Made by a program: the position numbers and the translations under genes
Shown here: positions 43,943 to 52,330 of the stretch, in pieces
Position numbering within the stretch: the first letter of the stretch is position 1
Layout of the letters: every line of letters begins with the position of its first letter
Source: Novosphingobium decolorationis
GTDB lineage: Bacteria; Pseudomonadota; Alphaproteobacteria; Sphingomonadales; Sphingomonadaceae
Length of the DNA stretch: 64,000 nt
Reading direction: 5' to 3'
Assembly: GCF_018417475.1 (NCBI RefSeq)
Contig: NZ_CP054856.1
Span: forward strand, 372,001 to 436,000
The notes under the pieces: model-generated
Database searches by the model: none
Told to the model about the DNA's origin: nothing
What the model saw: the letters and a program-made list of their open reading frames with translations, nothing else

Positions 43943-44977
43943 ATGAAATTCCGATTCCGCACCCTTCGCTCTGCCCCCCTCGCTCTCATAGCGACGGTGA
44001 CGCTTGCTTCACTTCCCAGTGTCACGGCCTGTGCCCAGTCGGAGAGTTTCCCGGCGTACATGGAGACCGTGGCACGGCATGCCCGGAGCGAGGGTGTCAG
44101 CGAGGCGACAATTTCGCGGACCCTGAGCGGGCTGACCCCGAACCCGCGCGTGATCGAACTCGACACGGCGCAACCCGGGCGTTCAAACACACCGCCGCCC
44201 ATGTCCGGCTATCTTTCGCGGCATCTGGGTTCCTCCATCATTTCGCGTGGGCGCGCCAAATACCAGGGGCTGGCCTCGATCCTGCCGGGGATCGAGCGAC
44301 GCTATGGCGTCCCGGCGTCCGTGCTTTTCGCGATCTGGGGGCATGAAACGAACTACGGCGGCTACACCGGCAATTTCGACACCGCGCGCTCGCTGGCGAC
44401 GCTGGCCTGGGAGGGACGCCGCCGCGAATTGTTCGAGGGCGAACTCATTGCGCTCATGAAGATGATCGACAGGGGGGTGCCGGCCTCCACGCTGAAGGGA
44501 AGCTGGGCCGGGGCCATCGGCAATCCCCAGTTCCTGCCCAGCGTCTACCTGCGCCTCGCCACCGATGGCGACGGCAACGGCACCATCGACATCTTCAACA
44601 GTTCGGCGGACACGCTGGCCTCGATTGCGCGCTATTTCCAGGACGCGGGTTGGCGGCCAGGGCGCCCTTGGGGCGTGCGCGCATCGGTGCCCTCCGGTTT
44701 CTCGCCCGAACGCTATGAAACCAAGCTCGAGGCCCCCACCTGCGACCGGGTTCATGCTCGCCATTCGCAGTGGATGCCGGTTTCACAGTGGAAGGCGCTT
44801 GGCGTTCAGCCACAATCCGCACTGGGCGACGATGTGCTCGCCTCGCTGTTCCAACCGGACGGCCCGGGCACGCCAGCCTACCTGTTAACCGGGAATTATC
44901 GGGTGATCCTGCAGTACAACTGCTCGAACTATTACGCCCTCTCGGTCGGATTGCTTGCAGATGAGATTGCCCGTTAA
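43943..44977 (+). CDS. MltB-family lytic murein transglycosylase
   Basis: Cleaves the MurNAc-GlcNAc bond with formation of 1,6-anhydro-MurNAc, 344 residues. The catalytic Glu135 is in FAIWGHETNYGGYTGNFD; KGSWAGAIGNPQFLPSVYL and DIFNSSADTLASIARYFQ are conserved SLT-2 segments. The N-terminal hydrophobic stretch ends in VTAC, so lipidation at Cys30 is possible. ATG 43943 follows AAGGG. It overlaps the RlpA-like gene by 17 bases, and the next gene is a D,D-carboxypeptidase, so this is a cell-wall remodelling unit. Confidence 0.94.
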   Translation: MKFRFRTLRSAPLALIATVTLASLPSVTACAQSESFPAYMETVARHARSEGVSEATISRTLSGLTPNPRVIELDTAQPGRSNTPPPMSGYLSRHLGSSIISRGRAKYQGLASILPGIERRYGVPASVLFAIWGHETNYGGYTGNFDTARSLATLAWEGRRRELFEGELIALMKMIDRGVPASTLKGSWAGAIGNPQFLPSVYLRLATDGDGNGTIDIFNSSADTLASIARYFQDAGWRPGRPWGVRASVPSGFSPERYETKLEAPTCDRVHARHSQWMPVSQWKALGVQPQSALGDDVLASLFQPDGPGTPAYLLTGNYRVILQYNCSNYYALSVGLLADEIAR

Positions 44978-45962
44978 GCGTACGCTGGCGCTGTTTGGAG
45001 GACTTGCGGGGAGCATCCTTGCTCCGCATGTCCAGGCGCAGGACACCCATTCCGCGCGGACCGGCCCCGCGGCCGATTACCCGATGGTGATCGGAGAGCC
45101 GTTCACCATCGACGGGACCGTCTGGACGCCCCGGGACCAGCTCAATTACGATGCGGTCGGCGTGGCGTCGGTGGCACAGGCAGACACCTCTGGCATCACG
45201 GCGGCGCACAAGACGCTGCCGCTTCCCAGCTATGTCGAAGTCACCGACCTGCAAAGCGGGCACACCATCCTCGTGCGCCTGGAAGAGCGCGGACCGATGG
45301 CCAACTCCCGGCTGATCGAACTTTCGCGCGGGGCGGCGCAGCAACTGGGCATTTCTCCCGGCTCCGATACCCCGGTCCGGGTGCGCCGCGTCAATCCTCC
45401 CGAACCCGAGCGTGCGGCGCTTCGCCAGGGCGGAGAGGCTCCACGCCGGATGGATACGCCCCAGGGCCTTCTCGAAGTGCTGCGCAAGAAGCTGGCCGGG
45501 CAATCGCCGCTGCTGCCTCCCCCCTCGACCCCGCCTACGCCGCCCAAGCTGTCGCCCGGGATGATGGGGCAGGGCGGTGCCAGGTCGTTCGCCACTGCGT
45601 TTCCGGCGCCCGCTGCGCAGCCCAAGGTCGCGACGGAGCCCGGCCTGACGCCAGAGACAAGCGCTACGGCTCCCTCATCGACGGCATCGGTGAAGCCCGC
45701 TGCGCCTGAACCGGTCGCGCCGTCTCCTGCGAAAGCCCCTGTCGCGTCCGCAGCATCCGGTTTCGTGGTGCAGGTAGGGGCCTTTTCGGTCGAACCCAAT
45801 GCCCGCAAGCTCGCGCAGGAACTCGGTGGCTTCGTCGAGAAGCCGGCCCGCCTCTGGCTCGTGCGCATGGGGCCCTTTGACAACCGTGCAAAAGCGGGAG
45901 CGGCGCTGGAGACAGCGCGCAAGGCTGGCTATAACGAGGCCCGAATCCTGCATCGGGACTGA
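44961..45962 (+). CDS. RlpA-like SPOR-domain protein with a divergent active site
   Basis: Exported septal-ring protein, 333 residues. A signal peptide (MRLPVKRTLALFGGLAG to HVQA) is followed by a double-psi beta-barrel with TAAHKTLPLPSYVEVTDL, a Pro-rich linker (about 175-260) and a C-terminal SPOR domain (GFVVQVGAFSVEPNARKLAQ), which binds denuded glycan at the septum. In active RlpA the barrel has a YHGR-T-GE segment and an NDRGP motif with the catalytic Asp. Here the first is replaced by SVAQADTSG and the second by EERGP, so lytic activity is doubtful while septal targeting is kept. ATG 44961 lies inside the mltB-like 3' end. Confidence 0.9.
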   Translation: MRLPVKRTLALFGGLAGSILAPHVQAQDTHSARTGPAADYPMVIGEPFTIDGTVWTPRDQLNYDAVGVASVAQADTSGITAAHKTLPLPSYVEVTDLQSGHTILVRLEERGPMANSRLIELSRGAAQQLGISPGSDTPVRVRRVNPPEPERAALRQGGEAPRRMDTPQGLLEVLRKKLAGQSPLLPPPSTPPTPPKLSPGMMGQGGARSFATAFPAPAAQPKVATEPGLTPETSATAPSSTASVKPAAPEPVAPSPAKAPVASAASGFVVQVGAFSVEPNARKLAQELGGFVEKPARLWLVRMGPFDNRAKAGAALETARKAGYNEARILHRD

Positions 45963-46064
45963 CGCGAGAAGTCAGGGTCGCTCGCCTGGCGGCAAGCTTC
46001 GCCGTTCTCCCTTTGCAAAAGGCCTAGCATAGCGCCGGGACAGGGCGCGCCGGAGAAGCGGATC

Positions 46065-47249
46065 TTGAAGTCCTATCGTTCGTTTGCACGCGCGCCACGT
46101 GCCGTGCTTGCCATGGGGGTCGCGCTGGCCGCGGCCACGCAGGTCCATGCCGCCACCAGCAACCCGAAGCCGCCCGAGGAACTGGGCCAGATCCCCGTCA
46201 GCATGCTCGTCGATCTGGGATCGGGGCAGGTCCTCGAACAGCGTCGGCCGGACATTCCCTTCCTGCCCGCATCGGTGACCAAGGTGATGACCGCGTTCGT
46301 CGCTTTCGAGGAGATCGATGCGGGGCGCCTGCCACTGGACCGGCGCTTCCAGATGGATCCGGAAACGGAGAAGGAATGGTGGGCCAAGGGCTCGACCATG
46401 TACATCACCCGCAACGACCGCCCCACGACCGAGGAACTGCTCCACGGCGTGATGACGGCATCGGGCAACGATGCCTGCATCGTACTGGCCAAGGGCTATG
46501 CTGGAAGCGTGTCAGCCTGGGTCGAGATGATGAACGCGGCCGCAAAGCGCATCGGCATGAGCCGCAGCCATTACAACACGCCCAATGGCTGGATGGACGA
46601 GGGCCAGACCTACGTCACCGCCAGCGACATGGTGAAACTGGCCGATGCCATGATCATGCGCCATCCCAAACTCTACCGGGAGTTTTCGGGCGTAAAGCAG
46701 TACCAGTGGCGCGATGTCGTCATGCGCAGCCACGATCCCACGGTGGGCATCGTGCCCGGCGCGGACGGCATCAAGACCGGCTACACGCTGGAGGCGGGCT
46801 ACAACTTCGTCGGCACGGCCGAGCGCGAGGGGCGCCGCCTCGTCATGGTGCTCGCCGGATCGCCAACCTTCCGCATCCGCGACGCCGCCGCGCGCAACCT
46901 TCTGGAATGGGGTTTCTCCGACTGGAGCGCGCGCCATCTCTTCGACATGGGACAGAGCGTGACCGACGCCCAGGTCCAGGACGGTGCCGAACTGTCGGTT
47001 CCGCTGGTTACCGACCGCGAGGTGCATGCGACGCTTCCCGCCAATGCGCCAGGACGCAAGGTGACGCTGACGGTCCACTACCAGGGGCCGCTGAAGGCAC
47101 CGGTGACCAAGGGCGACCGGGTGGGCGATCTGGAAATCGCGGTCGAAGGACTTGCCCCCGGACGCGTGCCGCTGTTCGCCGGGGCTGACGTCGCCAAGGC
47201 CGGTACGCTGGACAGGCTGCGCAACGGGCTTATCAACATCTTCCGATGA
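46065..47249 (+). CDS. dacC: D-alanyl-D-alanine carboxypeptidase (PBP5/6 class)
   Basis: Low-molecular-mass penicillin-binding protein that trims the terminal D-Ala of peptidoglycan stem peptides, 394 residues. After a signal peptide come the active-site SVTK (Ser70-Lys73), SGNDAC and DGIKTGYT, then the PBP5-type C-terminal beta domain and an amphipathic tail ending in LRNGLINIFR that anchors it to the membrane. The start is a TTG at 46065 behind GGAGAAG. Its stop overlaps the tmk start. The symbol dacC follows common usage and dacA would be equally fair. Confidence 0.94.
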   Translation: MKSYRSFARAPRAVLAMGVALAAATQVHAATSNPKPPEELGQIPVSMLVDLGSGQVLEQRRPDIPFLPASVTKVMTAFVAFEEIDAGRLPLDRRFQMDPETEKEWWAKGSTMYITRNDRPTTEELLHGVMTASGNDACIVLAKGYAGSVSAWVEMMNAAAKRIGMSRSHYNTPNGWMDEGQTYVTASDMVKLADAMIMRHPKLYREFSGVKQYQWRDVVMRSHDPTVGIVPGADGIKTGYTLEAGYNFVGTAEREGRRLVMVLAGSPTFRIRDAAARNLLEWGFSDWSARHLFDMGQSVTDAQVQDGAELSVPLVTDREVHATLPANAPGRKVTLTVHYQGPLKAPVTKGDRVGDLEIAVEGLAPGRVPLFAGADVAKAGTLDRLRNGLINIFR

Positions 47250-47896
47250 CCACTGGACGATTCATAGCGCTCGAAGGCGGGGAAGGGGCCGGCAAGTCGA
47301 CCCAGGCCCGGCTCCTGGCCGAAGCCCTGCGGGCACGCGGGCTCGAGGTCATCACGACCCGGGAACCGGGTGGAACTGCGGGCGCCGAAGCCATTCGCAG
47401 CCTTCTTCTCAACGGCGTTGAAGGCGATACTGCGGGCTGGGGGGCACGCGCCGAGGCACTGCTCTTTGCCGCGGCCCGGGCCGATCACGTCGCGCGATTG
47501 ATCCGTCCGGCGCTGGAGCGGGGAGCGTGGGTTGTCTGTGACCGGTATCTCGATTCCAGTCGTGCCTATCAGGGCGGAGGAGGGGGCGTCTCCGACGTGG
47601 ATCTCCTGACGCTCCATGCATTCGGAAGCGAAGGGCTGCTGCCGGATCTCACCTTGCTGGTCGAAGTCGCCGCCGAGGAAGTGGTGCGGCGCCTGGCCTT
47701 GCGCGACACCGAAGGATCGGACCGGATCGGCGGGCGCGAACAGGCCTACCACGACCGTGTCGCGGCTACGTTCCGCGCGCTGGCCGATGCCGATGAGGCG
47801 CGTTTCGCACGCATTGACGGCAACGGCACGCCCGAGCAGATCCACGCCCGCATTCTCGCGGCCATCGCGCCTTTGTGCGAAGGAGCGGAAAAATGA
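47246..47896 (+). CDS. tmk: Thymidylate kinase
   Basis: Phosphorylates dTMP to dTDP, 216 residues. The P-loop is EGGEGAGKST (about 10-19), with TREPGG, the DRY motif in VCDRYLDSSRAYQGGG, and the lid region near DTEGSDRIGGRE. It is joined by 4-base overlaps to dacC before it and holB after it, a linkage of dTTP supply and replication seen in many bacteria. Confidence 0.97.
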   Translation: MTTGRFIALEGGEGAGKSTQARLLAEALRARGLEVITTREPGGTAGAEAIRSLLLNGVEGDTAGWGARAEALLFAAARADHVARLIRPALERGAWVVCDRYLDSSRAYQGGGGGVSDVDLLTLHAFGSEGLLPDLTLLVEVAAEEVVRRLALRDTEGSDRIGGREQAYHDRVAATFRALADADEARFARIDGNGTPEQIHARILAAIAPLCEGAEK

Positions 47897-48864
47897 CGAC
47901 GGGCGATTTCTGGGGCCAGGATGCCGCCTGGCAGGAATGGATGCGCGCCCTCGGCTCGCAGCGCATGCACCATGCCTGGCTGCTTGCCGGGGCGCGAGGT
48001 CTTGGCAAGAAAGCCTTTGCGCGCGCGGCCGCCAGCGAACTGGTCGGCCATCTGCCAGGTAGTGAAATCGACGCGGAAGCGCACCCCGACATTCATATCC
48101 TGACCCCGCTTCCCGCAAGCGACGATGACGCCAAGAAAAAGGCGGACGGCAAGCCCTACCAGACCAAGCGCAACATCTCGGTCGACCAGGTGCGCGAGAT
48201 GATCCGCAAGCTCGCGACGCGCCCGACGCTCGGCGATCGTCGCGCGATCATCGTCGATCCGGCCGACGATCTGGAGAAGGGCGCCGTCAACGCGCTTCTC
48301 AAGGTGCTGGAGGAACCGCCTGCCGGGACTTATTTCCTGCTGCTTGCCCACCAGCCTGGACGTCTTCTGCCCACCGTACGCTCGCGCTGCCGGGTCCTGC
48401 GCTTTGCTCCGCTCAATGAGGACGCGCTGGGCGCCATGCTCGTGCGTGAGGCCCCCGAGGCGGACGAAGCGGCCCGGCAAGCGGCCATTCGCGCGGCCCA
48501 GGGCTCGCCCGGCCTTGCCCGGACCTTCGTGGCGCAAGACCTGGGTGCGATCCACGATCTGATGGTGCGGATCCTCCAGAACGGAGACCGTGACTATGCG
48601 CTGCGTGGCGGCCTATCGCGGGAAATGGGCATGCGGCCTACGCGGGATCGCCAGCTCGCCGCCATTGAACTGGCGCGTGCCGTACTCCTCGCGCAACTGG
48701 GCGAGACCGCAGGGCACCAGCAACTCGCGATCATCGAGGCCTACCAGAGCCTCAGCCAGCTTCTGGTGCGCGCGCCGACCTACAATTTCGACGCCGGTGT
48801 CCTCATAATGGAGATTGGCGGGTTGCTGGCGTCCTCGGCAATGCCTAGAGAACGTCGGGCCTAG
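47893..48864 (+). CDS. holB: DNA polymerase III subunit delta'
   Basis: Clamp-loader subunit, 323 residues. The AAA+ fold is seen in HHAWLLAGARGLGKKAFARA (a P-loop form), EKGAVNALLKVLEEPPAG and the sensor region TVRSRCRVLRF (the SRC motif that contacts neighbouring subunits). A charged insertion DDAKKKADGK lies near residue 80. It overlaps tmk by 4 bases. metG follows after 65 bases. Confidence 0.95.
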   Translation: MTTGDFWGQDAAWQEWMRALGSQRMHHAWLLAGARGLGKKAFARAAASELVGHLPGSEIDAEAHPDIHILTPLPASDDDAKKKADGKPYQTKRNISVDQVREMIRKLATRPTLGDRRAIIVDPADDLEKGAVNALLKVLEEPPAGTYFLLLAHQPGRLLPTVRSRCRVLRFAPLNEDALGAMLVREAPEADEAARQAAIRAAQGSPGLARTFVAQDLGAIHDLMVRILQNGDRDYALRGGLSREMGMRPTRDRQLAAIELARAVLLAQLGETAGHQQLAIIEAYQSLSQLLVRAPTYNFDAGVLIMEIGGLLASSAMPRERRA

Positions 48865-48929
48865 GACACCTCGGGCCCGACGAACGCACGGCCTTCATTC
48901 ACTCCGGACACAGAAAGTGTGACGCCGCC

Positions 48930-50501
48930 ATGGGCGAGCCTTATTACATCACCACCGCCATTTCCTACCCCAACGGCAAGCCCCACATCGGCCACGCCTA
49001 CGAGGCGATTGCCGCCGACGTGATTGCCCGCCATCGCAAGGCCGAAGGCTTCGATGTCCGTCTCCAGACCGGCACCGACGAACACGGCCTCAAGATGATG
49101 CAGAAGGCGCGTGATCTCGGGACGACCCCCGCAGAACTTGCTACGGAAATGTCCGGATATTTCCGGGAGATGTGCGACGCTCTCAACGTCGATTATGACG
49201 TATTTATCCGTACCACCGAGCCGCGCCATCACGAGGCGACGCAGGAACTGTGGCGCCGGATGGAAGCCAAGGGCGACCTCTATCTCGACCGCTACGAGGG
49301 CTGGTACTCGGTCCGCGACGAGGCCTATTACGACGAAAGTGAGCTCGTCGAAGGGGAAGGGGGCGCCAAGCTCTCTCCGCAGGGCACGCCGGTGGAGTGG
49401 ACCGTCGAGGAATCGTGGTTCTTCCGCCTGTCCAGGTACGAGGACAAGCTGCTCGAGCTCTACAACAGCGGCGACTTCATCCGACCGGAAAGCCGCCGCA
49501 ACGAGATCGCCCGCTTCGTGGAAGGTGGCCTTCGCGACCTCTCGATCTCCCGCACCAGTTTCGATTGGGGTGTGAAGGTTCCCGGCTCGGACAACCACGT
49601 CATGTATGTCTGGGTCGATGCCCTGACCAACTACCTGACCGGCCTGGGTTTCCCGAACGAGGAAGGCGACTACGCCCGCTACTGGCCCGCGAGCCTGCAC
49701 CTTATCGGCAAGGACATCGTGCGCTTCCACACGGTCTATTGGCCCGCGTTTCTGATGAGCGCGGACGTACCCGTGCCGCAGCAGGTCTTCGGCCACGGCT
49801 TCCTCTTGAACCGCGGCCAGAAGGAATCGAAGTCGGTCGGCAACGTGACCGATCCCATCGCGCTGGCCGAGACCTTCGGTGTCGATACGCTGCGCTATTT
49901 CTTCCTGCGCGAAGTGGCCTTCGGACAGGACGGCTCGTGGTCGCCCGAAGCCATTGTCACGCGCTGCAACGCCGAGCTCGCCAACAGCTTCGGCAACCTG
50001 GCCCAGCGCAGCTTGTCCATGATTTTCAAGAACATGGGCGGTGAAATTAAGTCCGATTTGGAGAAATCTGACGCGGACGTGGCGCTTTTCGAAGCGGTTG
50101 CCTCGGGCATTTCCAACATGCGCAAGGCGTTCATGGACCTTGCCTTCAGCGATGGTCTTGATGCCTGGATGAAGGCGGTCTTCGCCTGCAACCAGTATGT
50201 CGACGAACAGGCGCCCTGGGCCCTGCGCAAGACCGATCCGGCGCGTATGGAGGCTGTCCTGATGACCCTCTTCCAGGTGGTGCGCGATCTGGCCATCGCG
50301 GTTCGTCCGGTGGTTCCCAGCGCCATCGATGCGCTGCTCGACCAGATGGGCGTCGCCGCCGATGCGCGCGGCTATGAGGCGTTGGAGAAGAGCGACTGGT
50401 TCGCGGTTCTGGCCGCGTCGGACTATGCCGTCGAAAAGCCGCAGGGTGTGTTCCCGCGTCTTGAACTGCCCGACGATCAGGCCGAAGGTGACGCGGCCTG
50501 A
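48930..50501 (+). CDS. metG: Methionyl-tRNA synthetase
   Basis: Charges tRNA-Met, 523 residues, the short form without the C-terminal tRNA-binding domain. HIGH is at 19-22 (GKPHIGHAYEAIAAD) and the KMSKS loop reads KESKS at about 298-302. The catalytic-domain insertion lacks the CXXC zinc knuckles of the long form. Its stop overlaps the tatD start (TGATG). Confidence 0.97.
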   Translation: MGEPYYITTAISYPNGKPHIGHAYEAIAADVIARHRKAEGFDVRLQTGTDEHGLKMMQKARDLGTTPAELATEMSGYFREMCDALNVDYDVFIRTTEPRHHEATQELWRRMEAKGDLYLDRYEGWYSVRDEAYYDESELVEGEGGAKLSPQGTPVEWTVEESWFFRLSRYEDKLLELYNSGDFIRPESRRNEIARFVEGGLRDLSISRTSFDWGVKVPGSDNHVMYVWVDALTNYLTGLGFPNEEGDYARYWPASLHLIGKDIVRFHTVYWPAFLMSADVPVPQQVFGHGFLLNRGQKESKSVGNVTDPIALAETFGVDTLRYFFLREVAFGQDGSWSPEAIVTRCNAELANSFGNLAQRSLSMIFKNMGGEIKSDLEKSDADVALFEAVASGISNMRKAFMDLAFSDGLDAWMKAVFACNQYVDEQAPWALRKTDPARMEAVLMTLFQVVRDLAIAVRPVVPSAIDALLDQMGVAADARGYEALEKSDWFAVLAASDYAVEKPQGVFPRLELPDDQAEGDAA

Positions 50502-51292
50502 TGCTCATCGATTCCCACTGCCATCTCGAATACGAAGGCGTGGTCGAGGACCAGAACGGTGTTCTCGACCGCGCCCGTGCGGCCGGCATCAAGGGCTTCC
50601 TCAACATTTCCACCCGCCGCAGCGAGTGGGAGAGGGTGGTCGGAACAGCCGAGCGCGAGCCCGATGTCTGGGCGTCTGTCGGCATCCACCCGCATGAAGC
50701 CGACGCCCACGCCGACCTCGGCGCTGCCGCGCTGCTGGAAGCTGCGGCCCATCCGCGCGTGATCGCGATCGGTGAAACCGGGCTCGACTACTATTACGAC
50801 AAGTCGGACCGGGAGGTGCAGCAGGACCTGTTCCGCACGCACATCGGTGTGGCGCGAGCGACGGGCCTGCCGATCATCATCCACACCCGCGATGCCGAAG
50901 AGGACACCGCCCGTATCCTCCGCGAGGAGATGGAGAAGGGCCCGTTTCCGGCGCTGATCCACTGCTTCACGGCCAGCGCCGAGTTCGGCCGAACCGTTCT
51001 TGATCTTGGTCTCACGATCAGCCTGTCGGGCATCGTGACTTTCAAGAACGCCAAGGACCTCCAGGCCTTTGCGAAGGATGTACCGTCCGACCGGCTGCTG
51101 GTGGAAACGGATTCCCCGTTCCTGGCGCCTATCCCGCACCGGGGCCGCAAGTGCGAGCCGGCCTTCACGGCGGACACCGCGCGTTTCGTCGCGGATCTTC
51201 GCGGCGAGAGCCTTGAGGAACTCGGCGCAAACACCACCCGCAACTTCTTTGCCCTGTTCACCAAGGCAAGCCCGGTGGAGCAGGGCGCATGA
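50501..51292 (+). CDS. TatD-family metal-dependent hydrolase
   Basis: TIM-barrel metal-dependent DNase/hydrolase of 263 residues. Metal ligands are in DSHCHLEY, GETGLDYYY, IIIHTRDAEEDT, ALIHCFTAS and ETDSPFLAP. The metG-tatD-MBL order is common in proteobacteria. It shares one base with metG and four with the next gene. Confidence 0.94.
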   Translation: MLIDSHCHLEYEGVVEDQNGVLDRARAAGIKGFLNISTRRSEWERVVGTAEREPDVWASVGIHPHEADAHADLGAAALLEAAAHPRVIAIGETGLDYYYDKSDREVQQDLFRTHIGVARATGLPIIIHTRDAEEDTARILREEMEKGPFPALIHCFTASAEFGRTVLDLGLTISLSGIVTFKNAKDLQAFAKDVPSDRLLVETDSPFLAPIPHRGRKCEPAFTADTARFVADLRGESLEELGANTTRNFFALFTKASPVEQGA

Positions 51293-52068
51293 AGGTCACA
51301 ATTCTTGGTTGCGGCACATCCACGGGCGTTCCGCGTCTGGGCGGTGAGTTTGGCGCCGACTGGGGGCATTGCGACCCCAAGGAACCGAAGAACCGCCGCA
51401 CCCGTGTTGCGATCCTGCTCGAGAGCGATGCGGGCAAGCGCATTCTGGTAGACACCCCCACCGATCTGCGTGCGCAGCTTCTGGCCAATGACGTGCATCG
51501 CCTCGATGCGGTCTTCTGGACCCACGATCACGCCGATCATTGCCACGGCATCGATGACCTTCGCCCGCTGCGCTATGGCCGTGCCGGTCCGATTTCCGGC
51601 TTCGCGGCCTCCGAAACCGTGCGCCGCCTGCGCCAGCGCTTCGGGTACGTCTTTGCGGGCCAGTTCGGGTATCCAACGCTCGTCTCATTGGAAAACCTGG
51701 ACAACCTGAGGCTGTGCGAAGGCTACCGTGTCGAACACACACAAATGCCGCACGGCCCGGCACAGTCGACGGGTTTCCGGTTCGATTGTGACGGAAAATC
51801 CGTGTGTTACATGACGGACTTCAGTGAAATTACGAGGGACATGGTAGACCTTTGTGAAGACGCCGATCTCCTTGTCGTGGACTGCCTGCGGCGCGATCCC
51901 CATCCGACCCATGCGCATCTGGGCATGTCGCTCGAATTGGCTGAGCGGGCCGGTGTCGGTCGCACTGTCCTGACGCATCTCGACAAGAGCATGGATTACG
52001 CCACGCTTTCGGGTGAAGTGCCCAAAGGTGTCGAAGTCGCTTACGATGGCATGGTGCTCGTGCCGTGA
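51289..52068 (+). CDS. MBL-fold hydrolase, PhnP-like
   Basis: Metallo-beta-lactamase-fold phosphodiesterase-type protein, 259 residues. It starts with ILGCGTSTGVPRLGGEFGAD, carries the metal motif HDHADHCHGIDDLRPL and later YMTDFSEIT and VLTHLDKSMDY. The closest characterised relative by motif is PhnP, a cyclic phosphodiesterase, but no phosphonate genes are present, so the true substrate is unknown. It overlaps tatD and the following small gene by 4 bases each. Confidence 0.92.
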   Translation: MKVTILGCGTSTGVPRLGGEFGADWGHCDPKEPKNRRTRVAILLESDAGKRILVDTPTDLRAQLLANDVHRLDAVFWTHDHADHCHGIDDLRPLRYGRAGPISGFAASETVRRLRQRFGYVFAGQFGYPTLVSLENLDNLRLCEGYRVEHTQMPHGPAQSTGFRFDCDGKSVCYMTDFSEITRDMVDLCEDADLLVVDCLRRDPHPTHAHLGMSLELAERAGVGRTVLTHLDKSMDYATLSGEVPKGVEVAYDGMVLVP

Positions 52069-52244
52069 ACCTGATGGCGACTCTGACGTCCATCGTTGCC
52101 ATCGGGTGCTGTCTGCTGCTTGTCAGTCAGCACTCGGGGCTTCGGGAATTGGGGCCAGCACGCTTCATCCGTCTGGCGCTGATCTGGGCCGTCCTGATCG
52201 TTGGCCTGGTTCTGGTGATTCAGGTATTTGGTTCCGGGGCGTGA
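52065..52244 (+). CDS. Small two-helix membrane protein
   Basis: A 59-residue frame beginning at a GTG that overlaps the MBL gene stop (GTGA); an ATG three codons on (52074) is the alternative start. It encodes two hydrophobic stretches, ATLTSIVAIGCCLLLVSQ and LALIWAVLIVGLVLVIQVF, joined by a basic turn (ARFIR). I recognise no family. The overlap, the clean hydrophobic pattern and the position before a terminator-like hairpin support a real gene at the end of the metG operon. Confidence 0.6.
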   Translation: MNLMATLTSIVAIGCCLLLVSQHSGLRELGPARFIRLALIWAVLIVGLVLVIQVFGSGA

Positions 52245-52263
52245 TCGCAGGTCATTTTCCCGA

Positions 52264-52287
52264 AATCCGGCTTCGCCCCACCGGATT
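52264..52287 (+). terminator. Terminator-like hairpin between convergent genes
   Basis: AATCCGG and CCGGATT pair across a 10-base loop, followed by AATTTAAC. A 14-base perfect palindrome ATAATATATATTAT at 52296-52309 follows in an unusually AT-rich patch. Both lie between the metG operon and the convergent APH/AAA gene. Confidence 0.55.
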
Positions 52288-52330
52288 AATTTAACATAAT
52301 ATATATTATCTATCTCAACGTACCTCCGGA

